Part shown: piece after piece, positions 16,619-26,535 of the stretch
How positions within the stretch are numbered: the stretch's first letter is position 1
How the letters are laid out: each line of letters opens with the position of its first letter
NCBI GenBank assembly: GCA_937965695.1
Contig: CALCKW010000061.1
Span: 1 to 54,395, forward strand
DNA length: 54,395 nt
DNA from: an uncultured Granulosicoccaceae bacterium
GTDB taxonomy: Bacteria; Pseudomonadota; Gammaproteobacteria; CALCKW01
Direction of reading: 5' to 3'
Made by a program: the position numbers and the translations under genes
The notes under the pieces: model-generated
The model's database searches: none
Told to the model about the DNA's origin: nothing
The model's input: the letters and a program-made list of their open reading frames with translations, nothing else

Positions 16619-17242
16619 TTCTCAACATCCTCTCTAATAAAAAAACGACCCGATGGCTTCAAAATACCACATAACGGTGAACTTTTTCGTGGCGAGGACT
16701 GAAAGCCAAACTCTCAAATTCTGCGTAGAAGCAGTATGTGGAGCTTATGGATTTGATGCCGTCTCGCCATAAAATCAACGTTTTAGCCACGATGAGTGAC
16801 GAATGTCACAACCAGCAATTGCTGACAAGGACAGTACGCATTCCTAAACATCTAGGCCGATCCTGCTCGTCGCTTATAAAATGCAAGTCCAACGATTTAG
16901 CACTGACGGCGTGCAATTCGATGAGCGTCTATCAATCAGTTGAGGGCGAATTTTTAAAACTTCCACTGTTCCAGTTTGTTGGCATCAATTCTGAAATTAA
17001 GGGTTTCCAGACCGTAGTGCAGCTTTCGATGCGCTGAAGTGTTGCTCTCATCGTAATAGGCAATATTATTTCGAGTTTCCTGATCAAAAAAACTTAGCCC
17101 AAAGTATTGGTCTACCAAAACATAACGTGTTAATTTTTAAACGCGTAGAAACCGGAATGTTAGTTCACAGCTTTTTGACGTGTGATCATACTGTTTTGCA
17201 GCTTGACAATCAGTGCTTTAACTTTGGCAGAGAAAAAATACG
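16619..17242. other. Intergenic region without a supported gene
   Basis: The 624 bp between the quinone oxidoreductase and the MaoC-type gene hold only a 99-codon plus-strand frame (16738-17037) with no ribosome-binding site, family signature or conserved look. I consider it non-coding. Promoters for the two divergent genes must lie here, but I cannot place them. Confidence 0.5.
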
Positions 17243-17716
17243 ATGACGCGCCTCACCGCCGATGAACTACTCAAGACACATGATCTGCATTTGCCACCCA
17301 GTGATTGGGTCATGATAGATCAAGCGATGATCAATACATTCGCAGACGTGACACGTGATCATCAATTTATTCATGTAGACGTAAAACGAGCGGAAAGCGA
17401 AACCCCTTTTGGCGGCACTATCGCTCACGGGTTTTTAACTTTGTCACTACTGAGCGGTATGACTGAGAACTCTTTCCCAGAAATCGTAGGGCTAAAAGGT
17501 GTTCTAAACTACGGTCTAGACAAACTACGATTTCTGTCTCCCGTTCATGCAAACAGCCGAGTAAGAGCGCATTTTGAACTGATTGAGTGCACCGCAAAAG
17601 ATTTTGGCCAACTGCTTGTGCGCTACAACGTCAGTGTCGAAATAGAAGGCAATGACAAGCCAGCTCTTGTCGCTGATTGGTTAGCAATGGTACTAGTTGA
17701 AGCAGACTCAATTTAA
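17243..17716 (+). CDS. MaoC-family (R)-specific enoyl-CoA hydratase-like protein
   Basis: The product is 157 aa with a single hot-dog domain. The hydratase-2 motif is visible: FADVTRDHQFIHVD (catalytic Asp and His) followed by TIAHGFLTLSLLS. Family members hydrate trans-2-enoyl-CoA to (R)-3-hydroxyacyl-CoA in fatty acid or polyhydroxyalkanoate metabolism. The length matches NodN/PhaJ-like single-domain members. It is monocistronic as far as can be seen. The exact substrate cannot be told from sequence. Confidence 0.92.
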   Translation: MTRLTADELLKTHDLHLPPSDWVMIDQAMINTFADVTRDHQFIHVDVKRAESETPFGGTIAHGFLTLSLLSGMTENSFPEIVGLKGVLNYGLDKLRFLSPVHANSRVRAHFELIECTAKDFGQLLVRYNVSVEIEGNDKPALVADWLAMVLVEADSI

Positions 17717-17922
17717 TATATTATTCTGCACACCGCACCACCCTAAACACATAGCTATTCAAATGAATTAGCGCGGGAGAAAGATTGTAAATTGACCCCT
17801 CGCTATTCGAGCGATTAGACACACAATAGTCTATGCAAAGACATAGTCTTTTTTTTGATAGGCGAAAGAAACAACTGGTTAGAAACACCTAAGGCAAACG
17901 ACTAATCCTTCAATTGAATTGA

Positions 17923-18507
17923 TCAAGTCCAGAGAAAAATCGCGCAACTAGCTGTCAATGTACCTGTGACATACCGAAAAACTTGCCAACGCAAAGGCGT
18001 TGATAAAAATCGACGAATCGCCCGACCGGCCAATAACCACGGACTGATACTTAGTGCATTCAAAAACGGTGTCAGCAATAATGCCTTCCAAATAGCACCC
18101 GGATAAGATTCAGCAATCACAAACAATATCCCAGACAAGGCAATTTTTGCCGTTATCGCTTTGGGATTCACAAACTGAAAAGCTATAGCGCTTAAGTAAG
18201 ACATAGGTCGCTCGGTTCTATTCTCTACTGCAGCACCAGCATTAGCCATCTTCCAGCCAATGTAAACAAGCCAGCTGGAACCGACTACCTTCACGATCAA
18301 CAAGCTGGTTGGCCATGCATCGATAAGTGGACCTAACCCAGCAAGCACTAAACTTAATAAGATAATGCTTCCACTTGAAATGCCTAGAAGATGAGGCAAC
18401 GTACGACGGACACCAAAAGTAGCGCCTGAGTAGGCCAGCATCATGTTATTGGGGCCTGGGGTGCCCCACAGCGAGATTCCAGCGATGACAAAAGGCAGTA
18501 ACTCCAT
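17923..18507 (-). CDS. LysE/RhtB-family amino-acid exporter
   Basis: The product is 194 aa from the ATG at 18507, which gives the family start MELLPFVIAGISLWGTPGPNN; an upstream in-frame ATG at 18594 would read through the dinB promoter and is rejected. The signature WGTPGPNNMMLAYSGATFGVRR is followed by about six hydrophobic segments and a conserved NPKAITAKIAL region. It is an inner-membrane exporter of amino acids or related metabolites. It is divergent from dinB. Confidence 0.88.
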   Translation of the reverse strand: MELLPFVIAGISLWGTPGPNNMMLAYSGATFGVRRTLPHLLGISSGSIILLSLVLAGLGPLIDAWPTSLLIVKVVGSSWLVYIGWKMANAGAAVENRTERPMSYLSAIAFQFVNPKAITAKIALSGILFVIAESYPGAIWKALLLTPFLNALSISPWLLAGRAIRRFLSTPLRWQVFRYVTGTLTASCAIFLWT

Positions 18508-18584
18508 GGGAAAGGCTCTAATAAAATCTACTTTCAATTTTAACCTTATAGCCATGCAGCACATAAGATACAAAGACTCTGTCT

Positions 18585-18618
18585 TTGGCAGCAATTTGCC
18601 ACTGTGAGTATAATCAGT
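18585..18618 (+). promoter_or_regulatory. dinB promoter with overlapping LexA box
   Basis: The -35 TTGGCA (18585-18590), an 18-bp spacer and a perfect -10 TATAAT (18609-18614) form the promoter. ACTG-N10-CAGT (18601-18618) overlaps the -10 and fits the SOS-box pattern CTG-N10-CAG, with one deviation from the ideal core (TCAG instead of ACAG). It lies 83 bp before the dinB start, so SOS repression by LexA is expected. Confidence 0.75.
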
Positions 18619-18700
18619 ATAACTAATACAATCGGGGCAAGCAGCTGGCTATACTAAATGAGGCATGTGCTCGATTTTTCCGATGTGCCAGTGCGGCAAT

Positions 18701-19783
18701 ATGACCCGTAAAGTTATCCATATTGATATGGACGCCTTTTTTGCTTCTATCGAGCAACGCGACAACCCTGCTCTACGTGGCAAGCCAGTACTCGTAGGCG
18801 GAAAACCCAACTCTCGTGGCGTTGTCGCTGCTGCGAGTTATGAAGCAAGAGCGTATGGCGTTTTTTCAGCTATGCCCTGCTCTCGTGCAGCACGCCTTTG
18901 CCCCAACGCTATTTTTACTCCACCTCGCTTTGAGGTTTATCGCGAAGTTTCTCAACAAGTTCAAGCCATCTTTCTGCGCTACACAGATCGCATAGAACCT
19001 CTCTCACTGGACGAGGCTTACCTAGATGTCAGCGAGCAATGCGTGAGAAAAACCGCTACTTCCCTCGCTAAAGAAATTCGTCAAGTTATTGCCGCTGAAA
19101 CTCAACTGACCGCCTCAGCAGGAATCTCTTACAACAAATTTTTAGCTAAAATGGCTTCGGATATCCGAAAGCCTAACGGACAATTTGTCGTTCTACCCGA
19201 GCAAGGCGAGGCATTTGTAGCACAGCTTCCGATAGGAAAATTCTACGGCGTCGGCAAAGCTACTGAAACGAAAATGGTGGCGCTTGGTATTCACACAGGA
19301 GCCGATCTCCGACGCTGGTCACTGGAGGCCCTTCAGAAACAATTTGGAAAGTGGGCACAATTTTTATATGACATCGCGCGTGGGATCGACGAGCGCCCGG
19401 TTGACAATAACGGTGAACGAAAGTCAATTGGAGCGGAAACAACGTTTTCGGAGAATCTTCACAACGAGCAAGCCATACTTAAAACATTGCAAGACCTCGC
19501 CCAACAGGTGGCGAACTCTCTTCAAAAAAAACAACTTGTCGCCGAAACACTCGCCATAAAAGTGCGATATCCTGACTTTACAACTGTGACTCGGCAGTGC
19601 CGAGCAGTACCGCCAGTGCATAGCTTCGATGATATCAAACCCTATCTACCACACCTACTACAACGCACGGAGGCCGTTGACAAATCGGTACGCCTATTAG
19701 GGCTTTCAGTATCCAATTTGATTGATCAGAAAAGCAATACACCCATTCAGCTAAAACTAAAACATTTGGATCGCAAGGATTAA
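18701..19783 (+). CDS. dinB: DNA polymerase IV (Y-family, translesion)
   Basis: The product is 360 aa. The start at 18701 gives MTRKVIHIDMDAFFASIEQRD, the universal DinB beginning with the catalytic Asp and the steric-gate region. SLDEAYLDVS holds the second and third metal ligands, and TASAGISYNKFLAKMASD follows. Helix-hairpin-helix and little-finger domains complete it. The extreme C-terminus (LKLKHLDRKD) is short and an obvious beta-clamp motif is not evident. A LexA-like operator precedes it. Confidence 0.96.
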   Translation: MTRKVIHIDMDAFFASIEQRDNPALRGKPVLVGGKPNSRGVVAAASYEARAYGVFSAMPCSRAARLCPNAIFTPPRFEVYREVSQQVQAIFLRYTDRIEPLSLDEAYLDVSEQCVRKTATSLAKEIRQVIAAETQLTASAGISYNKFLAKMASDIRKPNGQFVVLPEQGEAFVAQLPIGKFYGVGKATETKMVALGIHTGADLRRWSLEALQKQFGKWAQFLYDIARGIDERPVDNNGERKSIGAETTFSENLHNEQAILKTLQDLAQQVANSLQKKQLVAETLAIKVRYPDFTTVTRQCRAVPPVHSFDDIKPYLPHLLQRTEAVDKSVRLLGLSVSNLIDQKSNTPIQLKLKHLDRKD

Positions 19784-19810
19784 TAGCAGAACAATACCGA
19801 ATGAAATTTA

Positions 19811-21247
19811 TTAGCCCAAAATAGCACTTGTCCCTCGATTAAAGCGAACGATAAATCGAGTGCCTGGATTTAGATTTTCTATTTGAATTTCTGCCTCACT
19901 GGATTGAACAACTTGCATGACGACACTGAGCCCAAACCCAAACCCAAATGATTTCGTAGAAAACATCGGTTCGAATATTCGCTCGCGTACCTCCGCCGAT
20001 ATCCCCGAGCCATTATCCACAACGGTTAATACGGCGGAGTCGTTTTCAAAGGACGTCTCTACGTGAATTCGACCATTTTGCCGTGACCCTACAGCATCGA
20101 CTGCATTATCAATTAAATTACTGAGTAGTCGGTTCAACTGTTCGGGAATGATCCAAACACTCGCACTACTTTGCGCAGCGAAAGTTAAGGAACTCTTGGC
20201 ATCAATACTTATTTGATGCTCATCGACAATTGACTGCACCGTTGAGTCGAGCGCTACCCAATCAACCGGATCAGCGGGTAGCTGGGAATATATAAGTAGT
20301 TCACGCACCAGTTTATCACAGCGCTCAATATTGCGTTCCATCCTCGCGATGGCACTTTTATGCAAAGCTTCATCAGCCATTCCACCCCGTTGCAAAAGAG
20401 CGAGTGATGCCTGAATCGTGCCCATAGGGTTTCTCAACTCATGACTTACCTTGCCCACTAATTGACCAATTGCAGTCAGGCGCTCATTACGCAGTGCGCG
20501 CTCGTTTGCGTTCTCTAGAGCTTGTGTGCGCTCTACTACGCGTTGTTCTAGTTGTGCTCCGTGTAGACGCAGCTCTCTCACACTTTCAACCAAGCGATAA
20601 TTGAGAATATTGATGGTAGCGACAACTGAATCAAATTCGTTGCGCCCTCTAGCTAATCGACGTGGAGGGAATCGCAGTAGCTGAACCCCTTTTTCAGGAT
20701 TTAAATTGCGAAGATGGTAGTCGATCGTCACCACATACCGGCTGACAAGCATATGGAAAAACACGAGTGAAAAGCCAAGCATAACGAGTGTTTTTGCGGC
20801 ACTGTATAAAAACAAACTAAGCCCTGTAGACAGTAAATCTCTACCGTGCCCGCGCCTCTCAAGAGTCAGCGCCAACTTTCCTAGTATCAACTGATTCGGT
20901 TTTTCCCCGTAGGAAAGCGGCACCAACAATTCAGGCTCTATACTTGAATTATCCTCGCCCGCTTGCCAATCAGCATAGGCATCAAATATTCTGACTCGCT
21001 CTATGGCATCTAACTTCACCATTGCGTTGAGCGTTTCTTGCAATTGGTCGCTGTTTTGGGATCTTAGGCTACTTATTAAACTGGGCTTATAGACAAGGCT
21101 GATTCTCTCATCTAGCTGCTGCGATTCATGCAAAGTAAACTTGTGATATTTCCACAGCTCCCACGAAGTTATGCCAACAACGAGTGCAACGCCTAAAGCA
21201 AATGTCAGCAAAAAGTACTGACGGGCTAAGACCATGCGGGAAAACAT
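19811..21247 (-). CDS. Sensor histidine kinase, orphan
   Basis: The product is 478 aa from the ATG at 21247; a TTG at 21265 is an alternative. Two membrane segments (about 8-28 and 155-175) flank a periplasmic sensor of roughly 120 residues. A HAMP-like linker and a short coiled coil follow, then the H-box VSHELRNPMGTI, N-box LLSNLIDNAVDAV, G1 DNGSGI, F-box EPMFSTK and G2 GFGFGLSVV. All kinase motifs are intact. No response regulator is adjacent, so its partner is elsewhere. It ends 27 bp from the convergent dinB stop. Confidence 0.93.
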   Translation of the reverse strand: MFSRMVLARQYFLLTFALGVALVVGITSWELWKYHKFTLHESQQLDERISLVYKPSLISSLRSQNSDQLQETLNAMVKLDAIERVRIFDAYADWQAGEDNSSIEPELLVPLSYGEKPNQLILGKLALTLERRGHGRDLLSTGLSLFLYSAAKTLVMLGFSLVFFHMLVSRYVVTIDYHLRNLNPEKGVQLLRFPPRRLARGRNEFDSVVATINILNYRLVESVRELRLHGAQLEQRVVERTQALENANERALRNERLTAIGQLVGKVSHELRNPMGTIQASLALLQRGGMADEALHKSAIARMERNIERCDKLVRELLIYSQLPADPVDWVALDSTVQSIVDEHQISIDAKSSLTFAAQSSASVWIIPEQLNRLLSNLIDNAVDAVGSRQNGRIHVETSFENDSAVLTVVDNGSGISAEVRERIFEPMFSTKSFGFGFGLSVVMQVVQSSEAEIQIENLNPGTRFIVRFNRGTSAILG

Positions 21248-21397
21248 TTGCCTAAGTTCTTTCAAACGCTATGCCCCCAGCACTCTGAACACTCCTGATA
21301 GATATCAAAAATCCGAGATACAGAGCTCGATAAAAAACTATCGAGCTTTTGCCAGATCTCCCTGCCTAAAACAAGCTGCTAGCCCGTCATCATGTAA

Positions 21398-23566
21398 TTA
21401 TCTTTTGCTCGCACTTGAACCTTTGTTTTTACCAGTGCCGCCGTGCAAATATTTAGTCGTGAAAGGCCTAGTCTTTCCACCGCGCTTGCCTTCTCCAGCA
21501 CCACCCGTACCCTTGGGTTGAAATAGAGGGATCAAATGGCGCTTGCCGTTTCCAATCAAGTCGGCGCGCCCCATTCGTTTTAGCGCTTCGCGCAAAATCG
21601 GCCAGTTTTCAGCATCGTGATAGCGCAAGAATGCTTTATGTAAGCGACGCTGAGTTATTCCTTTAGGTGATTCAACGACTTCAGAGCCTTCTCGTTTCAC
21701 TCCTTTCAGAGGGTTCCGGCCCGAATGGTACATCGCTGTTGCAAGTGCCATAGGGCTTGGCAGAAAGGCCTGAACTTGATCCGCTCTAAAACCATTGCGC
21801 TTGAGCCATAGTGCTAGGTTCATCATGTCCTCATCTTTCGTGCCGGGGTGAGCGGCAATAAAATAAGGAATCAAGTACTGTTCTTTGCCCGCCTCTTTCG
21901 AGAACTTATCAAATAGTTTTTTGAACTCATCGTAAGCACCAATGCCCGGTTTCATCATACGATTAAGCGCGTTTTCTTCAGTGTGTTCTGGGGCTATCTT
22001 TAGGTACCCACCCACATGATGGGTTACCAGCTCTCGCACATAATTTTTGTCACGCATCGCCAAGTCATAACGCAAGCCCGACGCGATCAATACTTTTTTT
22101 ACGCCAGGTAAATCTCGAACTTTGCGGTACAAATTGACCAAAGGCGTGTGATCGGTGTTTAGATTCTTACATATGTCTGGGTAGACACAGCTCAAACGTC
22201 TGCAAACTTTTTCTATATTAGGGTCTTTGCACGAAAGACGATACATGTTGGCTGTTGGGCCACCTAAATCAGAAACCACGCCCGTAAATCCCGGCACTCG
22301 GTCTCTAATATCTTCAATTTCTCTAAGGATAGAGTCTTCGGAACGACTCTGAATCACTCGCCCTTCGTGTTCAGTAATCGAACAAAAAGTACATCCTCCA
22401 AAACAACCGCGCATGATATTGACTGAAAACCGAATCATCTCATAGGCGGGAATTTTCGCTCCTTCGTAAGCCGGATGCGGCACTCGCTGAAAGGTCAGAT
22501 CGAAGATTCCGTCCATTTCTGCCGTGCTAAGCGGGATCGGTGGCGGCTCTATCCAGACTTCACGATCACCGTGGCTTTGTACTAGAGCACGCGCATTCCC
22601 CGGGTTCGTTTCAAGGTGCAAAACACGCGAAGCATGCGCGTATAAAACTCGATCATCACGAACCTGTTCGTAGCTAGGGAGCCTAATCACCTGCTTGTCA
22701 CGGGGATGTTTCCTTGCATGACGGTCAAACCTTATTACCGTCGCTGCAACTGGCTCTTGTAGCGCCTCGTTGTCTTCACCGCCTGCTTTGCCACAACTCT
22801 CCGATTCGTCTTTCACTTCGTAAGGGTTGAGGTCAGGAGCTAGTTCTCCGGGTGTATCGATGCTGGTGGAATCGACCAGAAAATAATCATCCGGAACTGC
22901 ACGTAGCGCGCGAGAAGTCCCACGGACTCCTGTCATCGTAGCGATGGCTTCACCAGCCGCAGCACGATGCGCTATTTCTGCTATCGCACGCTCGCCATTG
23001 CCGTAAACCAACATGTCAGCTTTGCTGTCGAGCAGCACTGAGCGTCGGATTTTATTGCTCCAGTAATCAAAGTGTGCAATGCGACGAAGGCTCGCTTCAA
23101 TTCCGCCGACTACAACTTGTGCGCCTTTAAAGGCTTCACGGCATCGCTGGCTGTAAACAATTACAGCACGATCTGGGCGCTTGCCCCCTTCATCGTGCGG
23201 GGTGTAAGCATCGTTATGGCGTACGCGACGGTCTGAGGTATAACGATTGACCATGGAATCCATATTGCCTGCGGTCACACCGAAAAACAGTGTCGGCTCA
23301 CCGAGACGCTGAAAATCCTCAACGTTACTCCAATCGGGCTGAGCAATGATACCAACTCGAAAGCCCTGCGCTTCTAAAAAGCGCCCAATCATCGCCATGG
23401 CAAAACTGGGGTGATCCACGTAGGCATCCCCAGTGATTAGAATAATGTCGCAGGCGTCCCAGCCCAATACATCCATTTCCTCGCGAGTCATCGGCAAAAA
23501 TGGCGCAATGCCAAGCTTGTGAGCCCAGTGTTTACGATAGGAAAAGAGTGTTTTTAAAGGCAACAT
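21398..23566 (-). CDS. YgiQ-family radical SAM protein
   Basis: The product is 722 aa, the full length for this family (DUF3362 C-terminus included). The opening [19 protein letters not shown] and then [10 protein letters not shown] are family hallmarks. The radical SAM cluster motif is CFGGCTFC at about residue 385. The C-terminus (about 690-722) is Gly/Lys-rich and basic. E. coli YgiQ has no firmly established reaction, so none is given. It is flanked by a gene-free 516-bp stretch upstream. Confidence 0.95.
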   Translation of the reverse strand: MLPLKTLFSYRKHWAHKLGIAPFLPMTREEMDVLGWDACDIILITGDAYVDHPSFAMAMIGRFLEAQGFRVGIIAQPDWSNVEDFQRLGEPTLFFGVTAGNMDSMVNRYTSDRRVRHNDAYTPHDEGGKRPDRAVIVYSQRCREAFKGAQVVVGGIEASLRRIAHFDYWSNKIRRSVLLDSKADMLVYGNGERAIAEIAHRAAAGEAIATMTGVRGTSRALRAVPDDYFLVDSTSIDTPGELAPDLNPYEVKDESESCGKAGGEDNEALQEPVAATVIRFDRHARKHPRDKQVIRLPSYEQVRDDRVLYAHASRVLHLETNPGNARALVQSHGDREVWIEPPPIPLSTAEMDGIFDLTFQRVPHPAYEGAKIPAYEMIRFSVNIMRGCFGGCTFCSITEHEGRVIQSRSEDSILREIEDIRDRVPGFTGVVSDLGGPTANMYRLSCKDPNIEKVCRRLSCVYPDICKNLNTDHTPLVNLYRKVRDLPGVKKVLIASGLRYDLAMRDKNYVRELVTHHVGGYLKIAPEHTEENALNRMMKPGIGAYDEFKKLFDKFSKEAGKEQYLIPYFIAAHPGTKDEDMMNLALWLKRNGFRADQVQAFLPSPMALATAMYHSGRNPLKGVKREGSEVVESPKGITQRRLHKAFLRYHDAENWPILREALKRMGRADLIGNGKRHLIPLFQPKGTGGAGEGKRGGKTRPFTTKYLHGGTGKNKGSSASKR

Positions 23567-24035
23567 GACAGAGGACCAATTGTGGACAATACTAGGGAAA
23601 CCCTACGATTATCGCATATCCACCAGCAAAGGTCTGTTGCCATTCATCGCTTTGAGATAGGCATCGAGGAAGATTCGAGGAAAACACACACTGACACTTG
23701 CAGAAGTTCGTCGCTAGAAGTGCAAAGCCAATCAGAAGGGCAACGCCCAGCTCATTTTTTTGACGAGCTCTAGTGGCCTCACAACAACAAGACCAGCCTA
23801 TCCAACCAAGGTTTTTCTTGAAAAACAGAAGCTAAACAGCGGTGCAAGTGAACAAGTAAGGCCTTAACTTTAGCGCAACTAACAGCCAGTCTGCCTTATG
23901 ACTTTCTTCGCACAACTCATCACCTTACCGGAAACCCGTTCGAGGCATCCACAGACCGAACGACAACGGCTGCTGGCTATTTGGTATAGCGTAAGCGAGA
24001 TATCCAGTAGCGCCATATTTTAAATTTCAAAAGCA
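23567..24035. other. Intergenic region without a supported gene
   Basis: About 470 bp lie between ygiQ and the rpsI terminator. Short frames are present but none has a ribosome-binding site or recognisable sequence. The rpsI terminator hairpin also has a T-run on the plus side, so a plus-strand transcript ending there cannot be excluded. Confidence 0.4.
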
Positions 24036-24066
24036 CAAAAAAAGCTCCGAGAAGGAGCTTTTTTAT
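24036..24066 (-). terminator. Bidirectional Rho-independent terminator after rpsI
   Basis: AAAAGCTCC (24041-24049) pairs with GGAGCTTTT (24055-24063) around GAGAA. T-runs follow on both strands. It lies about 20 bp past the rpsI stop. Confidence 0.9.
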
Positions 24067-24082
24067 CGAACGAGGTATTCGA

Positions 24083-24469
24083 TCAGCGCTTGCTGAACTG
24101 TACCGCACGACGCGCTTTACGCAAGCCGACTTTCTTACGCTCAACCTTACGAGCATCACGAGTCAGGTAGCCGTGACGACGCAGATCACCGCGAAGCTCT
24201 TCATTGTAAGCCAACAATGCGCGTGCAACACCCAGACGGATGGCACCGGCCTGACCACTGTTGCCACCGCCTTTAACAGAGATGTCAAAGTCAAATTTCT
24301 CAGTCATGTCTAGTGACTCGAGTGGCTGACGTACGATCATACGAGCAGTCTCACGACCGAAGAAATCTTCGATAGGAAGCTTGTTGATGGTAATACGTCC
24401 GCCACCGGCACTCATGAAAACGCGAGCGCTGGACGTTTTACGACGACCTGTACCGTAGTATTTCTGCAT
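24083..24469 (-). CDS. rpsI: 30S ribosomal protein S9
   Basis: The product is 128 aa, typical of bacterial S9. It begins [18 protein letters not shown], contains [22 protein letters not shown], and ends RRAVQFSKR, the basic tail that reaches the P-site tRNA. It is second in the rplM-rpsI operon, 16 bp after the rplM stop, and ends at a strong terminator. Confidence 0.99.
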   Translation of the reverse strand: MQKYYGTGRRKTSSARVFMSAGGGRITINKLPIEDFFGRETARMIVRQPLESLDMTEKFDFDISVKGGGNSGQAGAIRLGVARALLAYNEELRGDLRRHGYLTRDARKVERKKVGLRKARRAVQFSKR

Positions 24470-24485
24470 GTTCTATCTGCCTAAA

Positions 24486-24914
24486 TTAGATGTCAAGCGG
24501 CGCAGGTTGCTGCGCGGCATGCTGGTGATCGGGACCCGCGAAGACTTTAAGCTTGCGGAACATCGCACGACCAAGAGGGTTTTTAGGCAACATGCCTTTA
24601 ACCGCACTCTCAATGATGCGCTCAGGGTGCTCAGCACGCTGCTTACCCAAGTTGATAGTCTTTAAACCACCAATATAACCCGTGTGATGGTGATAGAGCT
24701 TACCGCTCTCTTTGTTACCGGTCACATGGATTTTCTCAGCATTGATCACAACGATATAATCACCGGTGTCAACGTGAGGCGTGTATTCGGTTTTATGCTT
24801 GCCACGCAAACGACGTGCGATTTCAGTGGACAAACGCCCGAGTGTTTTACCCTCGGCGTCAACCACAAACCACTGTCGCTTAACCTCGGCCGGTTTGGCG
24901 CTGAAGGTTTTCAT
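24486..24914 (-). CDS. rplM: 50S ribosomal protein L13
   Basis: The product is 142 aa, standard length. It contains [13 protein letters not shown] opening residues ([17 protein letters not shown]), [18 protein letters not shown] and the [20 protein letters not shown] region that contacts 23S rRNA. The ATG at 24914 has a strong TAGGAG seven bases upstream. Immediately before that lies a leader with two alternative hairpins, consistent with autoregulation by a ribosomal protein. Confidence 0.99.
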   Translation of the reverse strand: MKTFSAKPAEVKRQWFVVDAEGKTLGRLSTEIARRLRGKHKTEYTPHVDTGDYIVVINAEKIHVTGNKESGKLYHHHTGYIGGLKTINLGKQRAEHPERIIESAVKGMLPKNPLGRAMFRKLKVFAGPDHQHAAQQPAPLDI

Positions 24915-24920
24915 TAATTC

Positions 24921-24963
24921 GCTCCTAACTTCCCAAGTATATCTTGGGCTTTGGTCTTGGGAA
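24921..24963 (-). promoter_or_regulatory. rplM leader with mutually exclusive hairpins next to the ribosome-binding site
   Basis: The RNA arm CTTGGGAA (complement of 24930-24937), three bases before TAGGAG, can pair with CCCAAG (complement of 24943-24948; loop ATATA) or with TTCCCAAG (complement of 24956-24963). The two pairings exclude each other and both sit against the Shine-Dalgarno sequence. A regulatory role is inference. Confidence 0.5.
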
Positions 24964-25030
24964 ACCAGACATGTTAGGCCACATTGCAGCTGGACTCAAC
25001 CACTACGTGACTTTTTTTTGCCAAACGTTG

Positions 25031-25471
25031 CTATAGCTCAGAATCAGCACTGACTTCTTCGCCGTTAAACTCCAGCGAATGCGTAATTGTCGCTGTTTTT
25101 TCAAGCATCTTGCTGACAGAACAGTACTTTTCGATAGAGAGATCCGCAGCACGCCTCACCTGCTTCAAAGACATGCCTTCGCCTTTGACAACAAAGCGAA
25201 GGTGAATTGACTCAAACACCGCTGGGACCGAATCCACTCGCGTAGCTTCGATGTGCACTTCCAAAGAATCGAGCGGTTGACGTGCCTTCCTCAACATAGA
25301 CACCATGTCGTATGAAGAACAACCGCCCAAGCCCATCAAAATCATCTCCATCGGCCGAGGAGCCAAATCTCGCCCACCAGAATCGGGGGACCCGTCCATA
25401 ACCACCGTGTGGCCAGTACCTGATTCCGCGACAAAACTCATGTGATCCAGCCACTTAACTCTCGTTTGCAT
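25031..25471 (-). CDS. OsmC-family protein (YhfA-like)
   Basis: The product is 146 aa. It starts MQTRVKWLDHMSFVAESGTGH, closely matching E. coli YhfA. It contains PMEMILMGLGGCSSYDMVSML with the first conserved Cys and SIEKYCSVSKMLEK with the second, the redox pair of OsmC-fold peroxidase-like proteins. It is divergent from crp, the same arrangement as yhfA-crp in enterics. Its substrate is unknown. Confidence 0.93.
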   Translation of the reverse strand: MQTRVKWLDHMSFVAESGTGHTVVMDGSPDSGGRDLAPRPMEMILMGLGGCSSYDMVSMLRKARQPLDSLEVHIEATRVDSVPAVFESIHLRFVVKGEGMSLKQVRRAADLSIEKYCSVSKMLEKTATITHSLEFNGEEVSADSEL

Positions 25472-25624
25472 ACGCAACATTGCTCTTATAAAAACAGGGA
25501 AAACTCAATTAACTAGCGGCCTTGGCCGCTAGCTAAGGGAGTCAAAGAGATTAACACGTGTACACACCCTCTACAGCCGCTCGAAATCGTTGCGAGGCTG
25601 TGGACAAATGAAGAGAGCAGACTG

Positions 25625-26284
25625 ATGAATGGAGCACCTAGGATTATGATGCCGCAAAGGAATGTCGCTGCGCAGGCAGAGTGGTTAGAAACTTTTCTGC
25701 GCCATAGCCACAGACGCCAGTATCCCAGCAAAACCACCATCATTCATCACGGTGACCAACCCGACACGCTCTACTACATTGTCGAAGGTTCAGTCAGTGT
25801 AGTCGTGGAAGACGATGATGGCCGGGAGATCGTTCTTGCCTACCTCAACAAAGGCGACTTTTTTGGCGAAATGGGCCTCTTCGATGACGACAGTAATCGA
25901 TCCGCCTGGGTTGTTGCGCGCAGTAAATGCGAACTTGCGGAAATAAACTACGAACAGTTTCGCCGGTTGGCCAAGCAAGAGCCAGATATCCTTTTTGCGC
26001 TTACGTCACAAATAACGACCCGTCTGCGCAAGACTAGCACCAAGGTAAAAGACCTAGCATTCTTAGATGTGACGGGTCGAGTAGCTGCCACCTTACTGGA
26101 TCTGGCCAAACAACCAGATGCTATTACCCACCCCGACGGCATGCAGATTCGAATCACTCGACAAGAGATTGCTCGAATCGTCGGGTGTTCTCGTGAAATG
26201 GTAGGCCGAGTTTTGAAGGATTTGGAAGAGCAAGGCATGATCCATGCGCGCGGCAAAACCATGGTTATATTTGGCACGCGTTAA
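25625..26284 (+). CDS. crp: CRP-family cAMP receptor protein (Vfr-like)
   Basis: The product is 219 aa. The cAMP pocket is visible in [22 protein letters not shown] (Glu, Arg and Ser ligands conserved). The dimerisation helix is [20 protein letters not shown]. The helix-turn-helix [30 protein letters not shown] is almost identical to Pseudomonas Vfr and E. coli CRP. It is a global transcription regulator. It lies near trpC, as vfr does in Pseudomonas, and a clear terminator follows. Confidence 0.96.
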   Translation: MNGAPRIMMPQRNVAAQAEWLETFLRHSHRRQYPSKTTIIHHGDQPDTLYYIVEGSVSVVVEDDDGREIVLAYLNKGDFFGEMGLFDDDSNRSAWVVARSKCELAEINYEQFRRLAKQEPDILFALTSQITTRLRKTSTKVKDLAFLDVTGRVAATLLDLAKQPDAITHPDGMQIRITRQEIARIVGCSREMVGRVLKDLEEQGMIHARGKTMVIFGTR

Positions 26285-26340
26285 CCGCAAGAGATTGGCG
26301 CACTTACATAAGGGTGCCGCCGTCTCTCGGAAATCTGCAA

Positions 26341-26366
26341 AAACCGACCTCTAGGGTCGGTTTTTT
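26341..26366 (+). terminator. Rho-independent terminator after crp
   Basis: ACCGACC (26343-26349) pairs with GGTCGGT (26355-26361), with a 5-nt loop and six T following. It is 57 bp past the crp stop. Confidence 0.9.
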
Positions 26367-26535
26367 GCGTAATGGGTTCGCAATATCGGCGCACCCAAAA
26401 GAACTAGGGTCAGACAACTTTCTTTAAACCTCTGCTCTTGCACCCTATTTCACCTTGCCGCATGATGTCGACAAAATCCACGGCCTGAGTTCAATTCACG
26501 TCACTGATCAGCACCCTAAGCTCGAGAGTCAAATC

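Noticed and set aside
16738..17037. 99-codon plus-strand frame in the 624-bp gap
   Set aside because: No family features and no translation signals.
26385..26455. Possible transposon end (GGGTCAGACAACTTTC) after crp
   Set aside because: Resembles ends of REP-associated elements, but no matching second end or transposase is present.
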